Positions 22,468-34,720 of a stretch of 64,000 nucleotides of DNA are shown piece after piece (the first letter of the stretch is position 1; each line of letters opens with the position of its first letter). Position numbers and translations under genes: made by a program. The notes beneath the pieces were generated by a model that did no database searches, was not told the DNA's origin, and saw only the letters and a list, made by a program, of their open reading frames with translations. The stretch is taken from the NCBI GenBank assembly GCA_963457665.1, contig OY735215.1, positions 36,675,520 through 36,739,519 of the forward strand. The letters are read 5' to 3'. The DNA is from Thysanoteuthis rhombus (Eukaryota > Mollusca > Cephalopoda > Oegopsida > Thysanoteuthidae).

Positions 22468-23232
22468 TTTAACTATCCGGTTCAGAGACCTGGAACCTGG
22501 CATAAAAGGATGAGTTGTAAACTAAGAACAATGCAACGAGTGCACGAAAGAATTATGCTCAACATCACTTGGAGGGGCAAGCGGTCAGCACAATGGATGC
22601 CATCAGAGCAAACTGGTGTATTCAACACCCTAAGAAACATAAGTAAATAAAAACTGCGTAGGTTGTTAACTCACCTCCCGATCACGGCAAATTTGACATG
22701 AAGTAGAGTTTAGGGTTGGGTCTTGGCTGGCCAGAAATGACTCCTGTTCACGGAGACATTATTGCAGGCTTGAGGGCCTTAGCTGGCCAGAAATGGCTTC
22801 TGTTCGCTGAGATATTAGAGCAGGCTTGAAGGTCCTGGCTGGCCAGAAATGGCTCCTGTTCGCTGAGACATTAGAGTAGGCTTGACTTGGTCTCAGATAG
22901 CTTGTCATTGCTTACGCAGAGCCATACTAGGCCTCATGGTAATAGCATTGCAGCTACGTCTAGCTGGTCGGAATCACAATTGAAATTAATCTAAAATTAA
23001 AATTTAAAACCGAACAGGTGAAGTGATGAGAATGACAGGCAACAGATGGACCCCGAGTTTAACCCACTGGACAACCAGAAACTTTGAGCGAAGTGTTGGC
23101 CGAGAGAAGAACCGGTTGCATCACCACTTCGACAAATCCAAACCAAGATGGTAGAGAAAAGCACGAGACTGGTGCTTATAGCGGCAACTGGTAAAGGCCT
23201 ACCCCCAACGAAGGACTCGGGGTGATAATTCG
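22468..23232 (+). mobile_element. RTE-like LINE fragment, copy C, interrupted
   Basis: 22480-22620 matches the block following YGAETW (gtaaactaagaacaatgcaa, gcacgaaagaattatgctc). The match resumes at 23020 (gaatgacaggcaacagatgg) and ends near 23222 (aaggcctacccccaacgaag). Between them lie 400 bases of other DNA, including a 56-bp minisatellite. No ATC tail is present. Confidence 0.75.
22725..22896 (+). repeat. 56-bp minisatellite, three units
   Basis: ggccagaaatg occurs at 22729, 22785 and 22841, exactly 56 bases apart, each followed by ctcctgttcgctgagacatt or a close variant and gcaggcttga. It lies inside RTE copy C. Confidence 0.93.
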
Positions 23233-23672
23233 GCCCAAATCTGAAAAATGTACTGTTTGTTCTATTGCTCTGAGTAAAAAAAAATAATTTGTGAGTACAT
23301 ATTTATAGTCGGATGATGGTATCAAATATAGTTCGATAACCTAAGCGTAGCAGTCCGTTTATTTTTCGCCCAAATCAATGAAAAACCAACAGCATAGATA
23401 CATTGCTCTAACAGCAAAAGCACTAGATCTGGCCCTTATCTATTGACGTTGCCTCCTTTAAAGACTGGCTATAAAAGCACTAACTTCTGATTATCTTTGC
23501 TTACTTTTTAACGTGTCAAAAACTTTTCTCTTGGTTTCGGTCCTACCGATGTTTGACCAACATGAACCTTTTCTATCAACCATGACTAAAACGTATCGTC
23601 TTTTGTCAATCTTCCTCTATGTGGGAATCAGTAGAAGCCGGCTGGTGTCTCAAGTAAGATCATTTAACCTTT
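23233..23672. other. Non-coding
   Basis: No recognised content; the 68-codon frame ending in poly-Ser (23513) reads into the ATC tail of the next element and is an artefact. Confidence 0.5.
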
Positions 23673-23673
23673 T

Positions 23674-23710
<37 letters not shown>

Positions 23711-24180
23711 GTATTTTAACGTCTGCCGTTGGACATAGACCTTCCCCAGGATTCGCCACAATTCTCTATCATGGGCGTCGCAGAGCCAGTATTTCCTGAA
23801 TCTGTCCATTTTATCTCTCCATCTTGTCTTCTGTCGGTATCGGTTTCGCTTGTGATCTCTGGGGATCCATGTTGTGAGACGTGATGTCCATTGGTTGTCT
23901 TTCATTCTTGCAACATGGCCTGCCCATTGCCATTTGAGTTTTTTGAATAGTTTCTATGATGTTACGGATACCCATTTTCTTCCTTATATACTGTACTGTC
24001 TTGTGATCCCTCCATGTAAAGTTGAGCATGATTCTCTCATGCGCTCGTTGCATACTTCTCAGTTTGTAGGTCTGTCTCTTGGTTAACTTCCATGTTTCAG
24101 CTCCATAAGTGACTATCAGGAGAATGCATTGGTTGTGTACTCTTCTACATACTCTTAAAGCCGAACCCATTGCATGTTGA
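23673..24180 (-). mobile_element. RTE-like LINE fragment, copy D
   Basis: Minus-strand 3' end of the element with a clean triplet tail (ATC on the plus strand at 23673-23709). Translation gives VHNQCILLIVTYGAETWKL, KLRSMQRAHERIMLN and KKMGIRNIIETI in one frame, then a frame change into the WAGHV-equivalent block. This is the best preserved C-terminal tail in the window. 5' truncated near 24180. Confidence 0.88.
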
Positions 24181-25490
24181 TAATTCAGCAGGGTCATTAA
24201 TACCACACTTATCAGGCTCTATCGATAGATAACCAAACCGCATTAGATTAAGTTTACCCTTACTAATCATATGTCTCTTCTATTTCCCACTCTCATTTTT
24301 TAGGAATAACTAAATAACCCTCTCTTTAATATACCCTTTCTTACAAATAATTGCTTCGTAATTATGTTGGTCCCTTACGGTCGCTTGGATATTTTTATGG
24401 TCCTCCTTTTCAGCCTTAAATGTATCGTTTATAATTGTTATTTTTGTCCCTTATTGAACGTTTCTATGTTTTACTAAAATATTTGCTTTTATTTTAATTT
24501 CTCTTCTTTTGAACTCATTTTGTTTTGAGTATTTCATTATTCATGTCTTCAATATTTGAAATGTCTGTCCGCATAGGTGAACATGTGGGTGTATTCAAAA
24601 TGGCGAAGCCTTTCTTGTCCCAAATCCTTCTCTACAGCGTCACAGATTAGGCAGTAACCAGAAATAGCGTTCCAAGTGAGTCGACACCTATGGGAGCACA
24701 AACATTTTCCTGGTTGCTGCTAGCTATGGATTTCAGTATTTCAATACCCCGTTATAATACAGAACATGTTACTAGCACTATACTGCTAATGTCATTACTA
24801 GTGAGAACCTCCAAACTTGCATAATTTATATAGTATTGCAATTATTCCTCTTCATGTCGTCCTTTGTTTAGGACCTGGGCCGGAAATAATAAGAAAACAG
24901 ATTTGAAACTTAAAAGCCATCCTTAATTTTTGTTGGCACAAAGAGGATATCTTATCTATGTTTGACGTGAAACCAGGCTTCTATTACTTGTAAGATATTT
25001 GTGTGGAGAGAGTATCAGAATCGTGAAACCGAAGGCTCTGTTTAACGAGTGATACACAAATTGATAATCGTGTCTATTTAGAAGGGTGGCAGATCTGTTT
25101 TGTTGGGGTTTTTAAGAAATGATGAGGTATCATCAAATAAGCTGAGAACGTGATAAATCTGAGAAGAAACATAATGAAAACCTTTATCTCGGTCGTTAAA
25201 ATCTATTCGCTCAACCTCGCTGATCTTCAGCGAATAGCACAGACTTCTCTCAATCATCCGAATCTATTAAAGGGTCTCATGGAAATGAATATCTCTTGTG
25301 TTCCATTATCAATATTAGGAACACTTGGTCGTATGAAAGTCACTAAACGTTTGAACCTTACTAATCTAGGATTCACTAGTTCGGTAGCTTCGATGTTTCA
25401 GGACATTGATTTTGATCTGGCGGTTACGGAGACATGAATAAAAAATCTGGACCCCTAACGTGGAATTTTGTTAGACAGGGTGTTTTAATC

Positions 25491-25491
<1 letters not shown>
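24181..25491. other. Non-coding, no recognised feature
   Basis: AT-rich DNA. The 95-codon frame at 25150-25437 is the longest open stretch; it has no recognisable domain, signal peptide or membrane helix. Confidence 0.5.

Positions 25492-25546
<55 letters not shown>
25492..25546. repeat. GT microsatellite
   Basis: About 25 uninterrupted GT units. Confidence 0.97.
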
Positions 25547-25548
<2 letters not shown>

Positions 25549-26363
25549 AGTTGGACTATTTTTCTCGTTTTTGCTGTGTTCTACTTGACACATTACATCC
25601 GTTTTTTTGTTTTGTTTTTTTTTTGTTTTTTTCTTTCAAATTGAAACCTGGAATGTATGCTCGTATTTCACTTGAAACTTCACAACCATTGAATGCATTT
25701 AATCTACTTGACAGGCCAAATTCGTTATAGTTTAGTATCATGTTTTGGTACAAGTTGCTTCCCCTTCAAAAACTGATCTTTTTTTTCCTTTTATAGAATT
25801 ATATCTAGATATGGCCTTTTCCGTCAAAGGTTCTCAGATGCTATTATATCAATGCTCTGTCGGCTAATGGAATTGATTAAACATATGTGTACGGGAAACT
25901 TCCTTGAGACGTCTCATTCTCCAATTTGCCTTCTTATATGATAATTGGGCTTCATTTCATTGGGGTCTGTGTCCAACCTTCTACCTCCCATATATGGTCA
26001 GCAACACCAGGTTTGAAAATGTCACCATGTGTTACGGCTTTCTTATGTTTTTCGATTCTTATTTTCAGGGGGGGGGCTTGTTTCACACTACTAGTGTCTA
26101 ACACAGCTGCAAATATTATCATGGGCACAATTTCTGGTCGTATTTTCCTTAGTTTGTGGTTTGGTTCTAGGGAGGTACAGGACCAAAACGTTGCGAAAAA
26201 AAATAACAGCATAGACAAGTAAAATGGTTCAATCATAATACGCACAATTATTGCAAAGGATTTATTTTTATCGTCAAAATCTTTGTGTAATTAGTAAAAA
26301 AAAATTATAAAGTCTGAAATAGGTCTATGCGTATGTAAGTTGCATTGGTATCAACAATACAGG
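25547..26363. other. Non-coding, no recognised feature
   Basis: T-rich start, otherwise unremarkable. Overlapping frames on both strands at 25904-26245 have no motifs. Confidence 0.5.
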
Positions 26364-26492
26364 GCTGCGTATAGTTATGGTCGAGTCACCTTGGACAAAC
26401 CGGTTCTTGTACGATCACTGATGTTAAGCATCGTCGAGTCAAGTTAGAACCTGGATGGGTGATCGACTGGGAATACCCAGTGCCGAAAGCAA
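26364..26492 (+). repeat. 5S rRNA-derived sequence, best copy
   Basis: Follows 5S rRNA nearly end to end: gttatggtcgagtcacc, aaccggttcttgtacgatca, ctgatgttaagcatcg, then ctggatgggtgatcgactgg and gaatacccagtgccg. The internal control region (A-box-like ttaagcatcgtc and C-box-like ggatgggtgatcgactggga) is well kept. A short local duplication (gagtca twice, 26382 and 26436) and substitutions at conserved sites argue against a working 5S gene. It may be a 5S pseudogene or the head of a 5S-derived SINE. Confidence 0.85.
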
Positions 26493-26514
26493 CTAGAGAT
26501 AATGTACAAAACTG

Positions 26515-26591
26515 TCTAATGTGATCTCATTAACCCTCCTGAGGGTGAGACCGATCTCTACACTACGCCCAATCACAAGCCAAATGTTACC
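26515..26591 (-). mobile_element. SINE-1 fragment next to the 5S-like copy
   Basis: The reverse strand reads gtagtgtagagatcggtctc and agggttaatgagatc, comparable with the tagtgagatcgatc units at 20.3 kb. It is short and in opposite orientation to the 5S-like copy. Confidence 0.4.
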
Positions 26592-26800
26592 CTCTCCTGT
26601 CCCTCTTTCCAGAACCCTCTGACTGGCCGGGCAACAAATGAGTACAGTATATGCATTATTTTCGATTTTTACCTTAATCATCGCTGATTCGGAAAATCCG
26701 CTTCTATGGTAACCAACATGATGGGTTAGTGAGGTTTAACCAGTGTTGGTCTTGTAAGCTAATGATTTTGAGCTATAGCCAACTTCAATGTAACATAATA

Positions 26801-27230
26801 CAGGGTGGCGTAAAAGTCACGAAGGGGTTTAAAACAATCGTTTTGTTTTTTCTTGTTTTTTTTTTCTATCTCCTCTGTTTTCCTCTTGTTAAGTATAACA
26901 AGGAACCCTAGGGAATTCTTCATGGAAAAGTACACAACTGAGCAACGAACTAAAATAAGATAATTCAACTTTGAATTCCATCAATCAATAACGTTAAAAC
27001 AAACAGCATATTCCCGTTATCTGGACGAGCGGACACCGCTATCTGAGTTGGATATTCTTCGTTTGGTTGCACGTTTTCAAAAGTTGGGCTCCGTTAGTGA
27101 TCACCCACGAACACAGAGGCCACTTTTAGTCCGAACTGTCTTGTAGCTGAAGAATTATATCCGAGAAGGAATAAGTGGCCTTGGGCCAAATGTTACGCAG
27201 ATAGTTTTTAGAAGGGCAAGAGTTTGTGGA
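26801..27230 (+). mobile_element. Mariner-type transposon relic
   Basis: Starts with cagggtggcgtaaaagtcac (26801-26820), which looks like the terminal wording of mariner-type elements, followed 100 bases later by a transposase-like N-terminus. No matching right terminus was seen before 27480, so the catalytic part and right end are probably lost. Confidence 0.6.
26922..27146 (+). pseudogene. Transposase N-terminal HTH fragment
   Basis: Reads MEKYTTEQRTKIR, an in-frame TAA at codon 14, then FEFHQSITLKQTAYSRYL, ILRLVARFQKLGSVSDH and a PRTQRPLLVRT end before a TAG at 27144. The YTxEQR start, the xSRxF-type helix and the RFxxxGSVxDxPRxGRP pattern are typical of the helix-turn-helix DNA-binding domain at the start of mariner-type transposon proteins (the DUF4817 kind). 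The DDD/E catalytic domain is absent, so this is a dead remnant of about 74 codons. Confidence 0.8.
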
Positions 27231-27954
27231 GCTGAAAATACCGGGCAATGAGGGCAATAATTTGTGTATGGGCTAAATAAATACCAATATTTATATATTA
27301 GATTTGTTAAAAAAGCATTTTTTTTTTTTAACTAAAAGGATATGAATGCTTTCGCGCTACCGTATATTACCTGAGGTTTCTATAAGTGCTACGGTATAGA
27401 TGTCCCATAAATAAAAATTAACAGGTTTTTGGCCTTTTTAATACCTTTTTGAAAATTCAGGCATTAAGCACCTTAATTAGTTAGTCTTGAAAAGTTTTTT
27501 TTTTTTTTTAAAGAATTGCAATTGTTTGTGGTGGTTTTTTGTTTTTGTTTTTTTAGAGTATTCTTGAGAGTCGGACACGTACCAGCCAGACATAAAATAG
27601 TTGACGAAGGAACAAGAAACTGACTGAGTGGTCAGCCTTCGAAAATCTGTGTTTGAAATCCTGACATTTACCTGGAATCGAACACTGACATCTGGCTGGT
27701 GGGATATGTGCAACTACGTCATCTGGAGGACTGGAGAATGCATAAGCCGATGAACTGGGATCAAAATAACAGAATAAGATGGAATTACTACAATATTTCT
27801 TACCACAACTTCAGACGGCAAATAACTAGTGAGAGAGCGAATACCATATAACCGGCGTAGAAGACAGACATTTAAGAAAAAATGAAGATTATGCGAATAT
27901 TACAGCGCCTAATGTGTAGATATCATGAGTATGTGGTCTTTTAACGAAATTTGA
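27231..27954. other. Non-coding, T-rich tracts
   Basis: Poly-T runs at 27319 and 27497 and no recognised content. Confidence 0.5.
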
Positions 27955-28060
27955 TATGGGCAGTTATGTAGCTTGAATGCGTTGCAGTGATTTGCAGTGG
28001 GCAGTAGTCATCTGAATGCTGTTGTAAATCAATAACTTTATGGTCCGGTATATACGGCTT
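27955..28060 (+). repeat. Dispersed repeat Rep-B, short copy
   Basis: gaatgcgttgcagtg, gggcagtagtcatctgaat and ttgtaaatc match gatgagttgcagtgagcagt...ttgtaaacc at 47.49 kb and the reverse strand at 57.75 kb. Confidence 0.6.
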
Positions 28061-30940
28061 CTTTTTCCTGAGAAAGCAATCACAACTGGGATAAGGGAGA
28101 ATACTCTGTATTTTTATTTTGGGGCTTTCTTTTTGTGTTTTTATCTAGGACTTTGTTCTTGGATAAGTTTGCTATGAACTGCAGATTTGTCGTAAATTCG
28201 GTGACCGATCACGGCAAATTGAACAAGCAAAATATTTGATAAGTTTGATCAATGATTCAAAGTGTATTTGGAAATGAGGAAACTAAATGGAGGCGAGAAA
28301 ACAATGAAACGAAGTTATTTTCAAACGATTCAACCGATATTCACGCGGTTTGAGTTATCTTCAGCTTTTGCTGTCGTGAATAATTAGAATATTTTCCTTT
28401 TAAATTCAAAGTAATTATATAAAGAAATAAAATCTTAATTATTCTTTCAGCTAAAAAAAACAAAAAAAAAACAAGAGGCGCAGACAGTAGCATGAACTTC
28501 AACAAAAAACTGAGCAAAAGGTCTGAAAGAAAGGCTTTTTTTACAGTGAACTTTCAAACTCAGATTGTCGAAACCTTTATGCCAAAACCCAGTGTGTCGA
28601 AATTATTGTAATAATTAGTATTGATTGGCAAATCAACTCATTGTTTCTCAATTGTTTTATGTGTTTATTAATGATCAAAAGAAACTGTGTTCCTTTCAAG
28701 GGTTTTATTTACTACTTAATATTATTACATTTATGAATTAAATGATTAATTAGAAACCATAAACAATTACGCTTATCAACAAAAATACTGAACAGTTCTG
28801 TATTACAATTCATCCATAAAATTCCTCTCGGAGGTCCTGATTAAGAGTTCAGAAAGAATCCGACAGAAGATGAACAGTGTTTGAAAAGGCGATTCAACTC
28901 GATGAGAAGAGATGATTACACCCATCTAAGTAAGACTGGAAGTGGAATGGCAAAGAGTAGTTTTTTTATAAACGGATAGGGTCGAAACAGAAAGTTTCAA
29001 GAGCTAATACAAATAGACAGCAGAACATAATAAATGTATCCGGCAAGACTTGTCAGTTATGACAATGGTACATGAGGTTCACAGATGTCCTCGCAAGATT
29101 CACAGTCTCTCACTACTCTCAATGCATATCGACATTACTTCGAAACACTTGCCAATGTTGCGATTGAAATATTCACCCCTCATTCAACAATATCCCACAC
29201 AAACCGACGTCAACAATACTACAACGCTTAACGAACTTTCTTAGCCAACCTTAGAGGTAACTCTTTTCAACTATTATGAATTTTTTCACTCTTGCGATCT
29301 TCTTCGTTTCAGCACACGATAGTACAAGTGATTGCAGATGAGGCAACAACAGGGTAGTGAAAGTAAGATAGTCAAATTTTGTAACAAATAAAACAGGAGA
29401 TTAGAATGGATTATTTGTTCTTTCGTTTCCATGTTACGTGACGGAATTGCAAATTCATCTTTAAAAACTCTGGTTTAAAATTTGGTTTGGCAATCCAGAG
29501 TTTTTTCGCGGGGGTGGGGGAGCATGAAAATGTATTACTTTTGTTGGAAAAATATCCTCAAGAATGTGAATAAGAAAATTCAAACGGACTTTTTCTTAAA
29601 TCCTATTTTTGCGTTGTTATTGAAATTCGACTGTTCTTACCGTTGAGACACGTTAGTTAATTATCAAAATCTCATGCGAACGTCATAGAAGCTAGTGATC
29701 ATTGCTTTGTAACGCACAAAATCTGTCCATGGAACGAACTGAATGAGCGTTTAGGATACGGGAAGGATCCTCCTATGCTCTCTCTGTCGACAAGTGTCTT
29801 CCTAGGTTGCCAATTTTCTCATATTTTCCAATTTAGCCGATAAAAATGTACGATAGCCAATTAAAGCTGGTAAGTTTTATTAAAGCAAATGTTCAATTTT
29901 CATGAATTATTGATTATATATTGGAGGACTTGATAAAAGCCCCTCCAAAAATCTTGATAAGATAGGCCCAAAAGAAATGAGCCCACGAAACAGAAAAAAA
30001 GAAAATGTGCCTGTGTAAATGGCCAGATATTTCAAATGAAAATCAGCTGTTACTCTCAATAAATAATTTGATTACAGGCGTTGTAGAGAACATACTATTT
30101 GAATACACCTATATTATTTCGACCAATGAAAATTCATCTAAAATTCCATCTTGTCTGGAACCTGCCCTTTTCGTGTAAAAGCAAATGGCAGACAAGATTT
30201 AAGCTATCGCGACGTTGTGTCTCAGATTCTCAGTCGTATCGACTCACACACAGACGCATTCACTTGCGAAGACAAAGCTGCTTACATACATATGCATATA
30301 TCCACAGAAACCAAGACATTTGAATCCCGCGAATTTTATTTCTAATAAACCATACGTATGAACCTTTCGCAATGCAAGATGCGTTGTTTTCCACACATTA
30401 TGTTGTTGTTTTATAAAAGTGTTTATATGTATGTATTACATACATATTTGTTTTTCCGTTCATTTCGTTGGACTTTTTTTTTTATCGTTATTGTTATTAT
30501 CAATACTTAGCTCGTATTCTTGTTAGTATTCACCGTGTCTGTTGATGTCGGCAAGTACATTCAAATCCCACAACCTACCCACTCACGCCAGTATCTTACC
30601 GACCACTTGAACCTGGTGTCCTAACCGAGTCCTGGTGACCTCGATTCCATCTTGGACAATATGGTGAACTACCCCCAACAGATATCGACGCTAATAGTCA
30701 CTTTACAGATGAACTTGGTTTTTCCAGATGGTTATTTGTAGGGAGTATTTCTTTTTAAACCAATTTTCCACATTTCTATTATGCTCATTTTTTATGCTCA
30801 TATAGACTTCTGAAATAACTTTGTACAACCGTCAGACCACTGAAGAGACAGAAAATTCTTCTTAAATCTGGACAAAGCGATCTTTTTTTCCAAGGGGATC
30901 TTGTGAAATTCTGTAGTATATATATATATATATATATATA
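28061..30940. other. Long non-coding stretch
   Basis: At 28330-28376 the minus strand reads gctgaagataactcaaaccg followed by cggttgaatcg, one of the GAAGA...GAAAC-type motifs. The phrase cgatcacggcaaatt at 28206 also occurs at 22680. Short frames at 29050 and 30099-30345 carry no domain. A TA run (30917-30940) ends the stretch. Confidence 0.45.
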
Positions 30941-32567
30941 AGGAGTACCCATTATCCGAAATGTCCCGGACCACGAGTGTTTCAGATTTTGGGATCTTTG
31001 CATATACATAATGAGGTATCCCACTCACACATATGCCCAGTTTTCGACAATATATTTGAGCAGGTGAGACAATAAACAAAACAAAATTCAGTTATTAATT
31101 TGCAGTGATCCCAATTTATTAAATATATATACATATATATGTGTGCGTGTGCATGTATGTATGTATAAGATTTTATTAAAATAATTATGTACTAAATTAC
31201 TAATTTACTAAATTGAATATCTTAGTTAAACATTCTAAAAATACACGTATACGCTCTCCTTCTCTCATTTACCTCCCAAAGCATCATGGGATTTCAAAAA
31301 GACGCATATTGGGATTCAAAATCGATCCTTCATTTTTATTTTTCGGCCGACCGAAAAAACTTACTCTTCGACCGAAGATTAAATAAAATCCTCATTCAGA
31401 GAGAAAGGGGGAGAGGGAGAGAGAGAGCTTATCAAGAGAGAAAGAGGGAGTGATAGTTCAATGTCTTTCTACTGCCAGCAGGCAGGAGCTGGCGGGCTAT
31501 GGACCCCCGTCTACCTCGTACTCTGGAATCGTTTATTCTGCTTAAAGCTCTGCCTGCTCTGGTGACCAACACTTGGTCTCCTTTCTGAAAGCAAGGGTCA
31601 CTTCTCTTTTGCTATCTCTTTTACTAAATTAACTCGCCCTCTTCTTTTACCAGATACTGGAAGTAAATGAACATCTATCTTTTTCTTTTCTATTTCCCTC
31701 CTGCTTTCTTTCGCTTCTCAGGCCACTAGACTTACAATCTATCTTCCTCAGTCCCTTTTCTATCAACCCCTCTTCACTTTCTTTCTCCTAATGTCTTTTA
31801 ATTAGGTGGCTGTGACTGGCTATCTATCTGCAGGGGTTCCAAGCTACCACGCTTTATCTTGTCAATTAATCAATTTGCGATGTTTCTATAGTCCTTTTGG
31901 CGTCTAGAAAGGGTCTCTCTATAACCTCTTATCTTTGATCAAGTAATTTAAGTATAATTTTACTTGTACCTACGCCAAAAATAGTTTCAACAAAAAATGC
32001 TATTTAAAAATAAAATCAAATATTCGATTGAAGAGTCTCCTCAATCCCTCATATTATCACAAGTATAGTATTTTTACACGGGGGAAAATGTCGTTCATTC
32101 TTCTATGATTTATCTCTCTTTAACTTACAAGCCTTTTACCTCCCAACTTAGCTGTAATGAATGATACATCGACGCTCCTTTCTAGGTAGTAGTAAGCAAA
32201 TACCAAATTCTATCAGTGGGAACCTTCTGATTCTACACTTTAAATTCTACCTTAATGGAGTCAACAAGACAAAACTGATGGAAACCTCCACAAATTCATG
32301 TAGATTTGGTGATGAAAATAATTTGTTTTCATTGGGACTTGTTTTGTCTTTCACTGTCTGTGATGTAAAAATTGTTTCACACTTCCAAAGAGTTTAACAA
32401 AGATAACCAAGATTTTACTAAAGTCAGAATGGTTTAAATGCCTTGGAAATCAGCCTCTTCTCTCGTCTTTGGAATTTTCAACTTATGACGCCATGTTTGC
32501 TTTAAAAAAGTTTCAGATTTTGGAACACTTCGATTTTTGGAATTTAGTATAAGGGTTACTCAACTTG
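30941..32567. mobile_element. Candidate TIR DNA transposon, non-autonomous
   Basis: The left end reads aggagtacccattatccgaa...gagtgtttcagattttggga (30941-30992). The right end in reverse complement reads agttgagtaacccttatac...gtgttccaaaatctgaaac (32567-32511). The two share gagtaccc/gagtaaccc, a ttat(c/a)c core and a closing ttcagatttt/aaaatctgaa, giving imperfect inverted repeats of about 55 bases. The left end abuts a TA run, and TA also follows the right end, as expected of TA-targeting elements. The 1.6-kb interior has no transposase. Confidence 0.5.
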
Positions 32568-32572
32568 TATGG

Positions 32573-32834
32573 TTATTTACTAAATATAGCTTAGTTTTAG
32601 CACAAGGTCACAAATATGGGGTGCCAAGAGAAAATTGAACTCACTACACCATAGTAATAGTGGTAAATTAGACTAATTCTCCATCTATTACCTGAACCTG
32701 AGGCTCCCAATTACTGACTAAACATGGCCTTAGTTTTGGCACAAGGCGACAAATATGGTGCACCCAGTAAGGATCGAACCCACTACACAGTAGTAATGGC
32801 CAACTGGACTAGTATGCTTACATAGTACCTTCAA
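32573..32834 (-). mobile_element. Tandem pair of SINE-1 units
   Basis: Two units on the minus strand (32834-32709, 32698-32573). Each shows the tagtgggttcgatccttactg- or gtagtgagttcaat-type B box and ends in cttgtgccaaaactaaggcc or cttgtgctaaaactaagc. The left unit lies within a few bases of the TIR element's right end. Confidence 0.85.
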
Positions 32835-34089
32835 AGCTGAGTGCATATGCGCGCGCATACTCGTTTTACAACCAACGGAAATTTATGCGTGCAAAAAAAG
32901 GTTTGTTACTTGAAGTAACGTAGTTGAATGAATTTTGAATCAACCATTTCCAGCAGCTTTGAATAATTATAATCTGTGAATTAATGGGTGTTATTGTTAT
33001 CAACTGACTCCGACTGTGCTTCACGTAAAAATAAGAAATAATCGTAAATATTTTTTTTAATGGAACAAAAAAAAATCAAACAAAGTAGTTCAAAGTATAT
33101 AGATAAATCCTAACTAATGCAGTGATACTTTTACTGGTATTAAAATACTAGTGTCAATATTGTTTTATTTTTAATGAGAGATAGGCTATGCCAAAATTAT
33201 CTTAAAACTATTCTAAGTTTACATTTGCACGAGAATTCAGTGTGCTCACACTTTTGGTCCCAGGAGAAAAATTGCACATTGTGTAAATCTATGCACGTAC
33301 TGACAACGAAAAATTTAAAGGGACATTGTTCGGTTACTATTATCCGTCGATAATGTGTCAGAGATCAGTATCAAGAAAGACGATCAGAATTATATTCAGT
33401 GCGAGTTATTTCCCTTCCAGTCGCGCTTAATGTATTCACCTTATTTTTTTCCTCCTTATCAAAATGAGTCTTTATTTTTATGAAATCCATTTCTTTTGAT
33501 ATCTAATTATTTTCTAAAAATAGCCAATTCTTATTTGTCTAGACCCGTTTTGAACAGAGAGATGATAATATATAAGCTTAAATTTTTTAAATTACAACAA
33601 ATCTCAAACATTACCAAGCAGAAGAATCCATAGTTACCTCCCTTGAACCGCCAAGCTAAACTCAAATATTATTTACTGACTTCTTTTTTTTTCAAACAGC
33701 AAAATTCTAATAAATACTTTTAGAACTAGAAATCACAAACATATGACAATGTTATACGCCAGCTAAAGTTCATATATAACTAGAGAGGAGAGGTAACTGT
33801 GTAACTTCCGGTTTACCATAATTTTCACTATTGTCTTGATATATGAGAAATATCATTAATTTTTTTTTTAAATTCCTAAATCCACCCCAAATTTTATTCA
33901 GTTCTTCCTCCACCATTGAAATTCATTGAAAACTTTTTGAGATATTGTGTGGATAAACAGGGAAAAATGAGTGAATACATATGCCTCTTCCAACTTTGTG
34001 GTGAAAGATAAATTAATTTTAAAAAATGAAAATAGCATATCTATTTTCAAATAATTCTACTAAGAAACACAAATATAAGCAGCATAGAG
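32835..34089. other. Non-coding, no recognised feature
   Basis: AT-rich. A short alternating tgcgcgcgcat occurs at 32849. Nothing else recognised. Confidence 0.5.
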
Positions 34090-34720
34090 TATATTCAAAC
34101 AGAAAGCATTTCATGGTGGTTAGATAATTGGAAATCATCGACCGAAACTCCTAACATAGGTTTCTTCAGATTTCAGGTGAGTCTGGCTGGCTATGTATGT
34201 GTAGATGTATATATTTATATATGCTATTTATCATGAGATAAAGCATTGTTAATCATCACTCCTTTTTTAATAGTATTTCTTTCAGCATGGACCAGGAATG
34301 AAAAAAAGAGGTCTATGGAGGCTTTCCAATATTCACTGCCTTCTGATGGTTGTAGGATGACAGTATGGAAAGTTATAATAAAAGATAACAGACATTAAGG
34401 TGAAAGATGAAAGTTGAGATTTTGCTGTATTAGAAACCATTGACCAAAACTGCCAACATGGTCAGCATAGGTTTTTTTGGTCCTTTAATTTATCCTGGCA
34501 ATGTTAACACTTTTCAGAAAATTCAGACCTTCTTACTGATCATGAACCAACAAAAGAGATAGGAAACTTATCCATTGAAAACCCCTTTTTCCAATTTTTT
34601 AATTAATCACCTCGATGCAGTATGCCACATAAAGACATTGTTCATAAGATGGTTTCTATTGATTAACTAACCAGACCTGTTTCTTTTCCGTTTGCACCAT
34701 TTCACAAGAAATAGATCATC
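34090..34720 (-). repeat. Dispersed family Rep-A, reverse copy
   Basis: The reverse complement contains, in order, aggtctggttagttaatcaa, atggataagtttcctatc, ggttcatgatcagtaag, ggtctgaattttctgaaaa, the agccagactcacctgaaatc segment and gaaacctatgttaggagttt. The same blocks appear at 39.6-40.0, 43.9-44.2 and 61.9 kb. No coding content. Confidence 0.65.

Noticed and set aside
25150..25437. 95-codon open frame
   Set aside because: No recognisable domain, no flanking splice sites in phase, composition like the neighbourhood.
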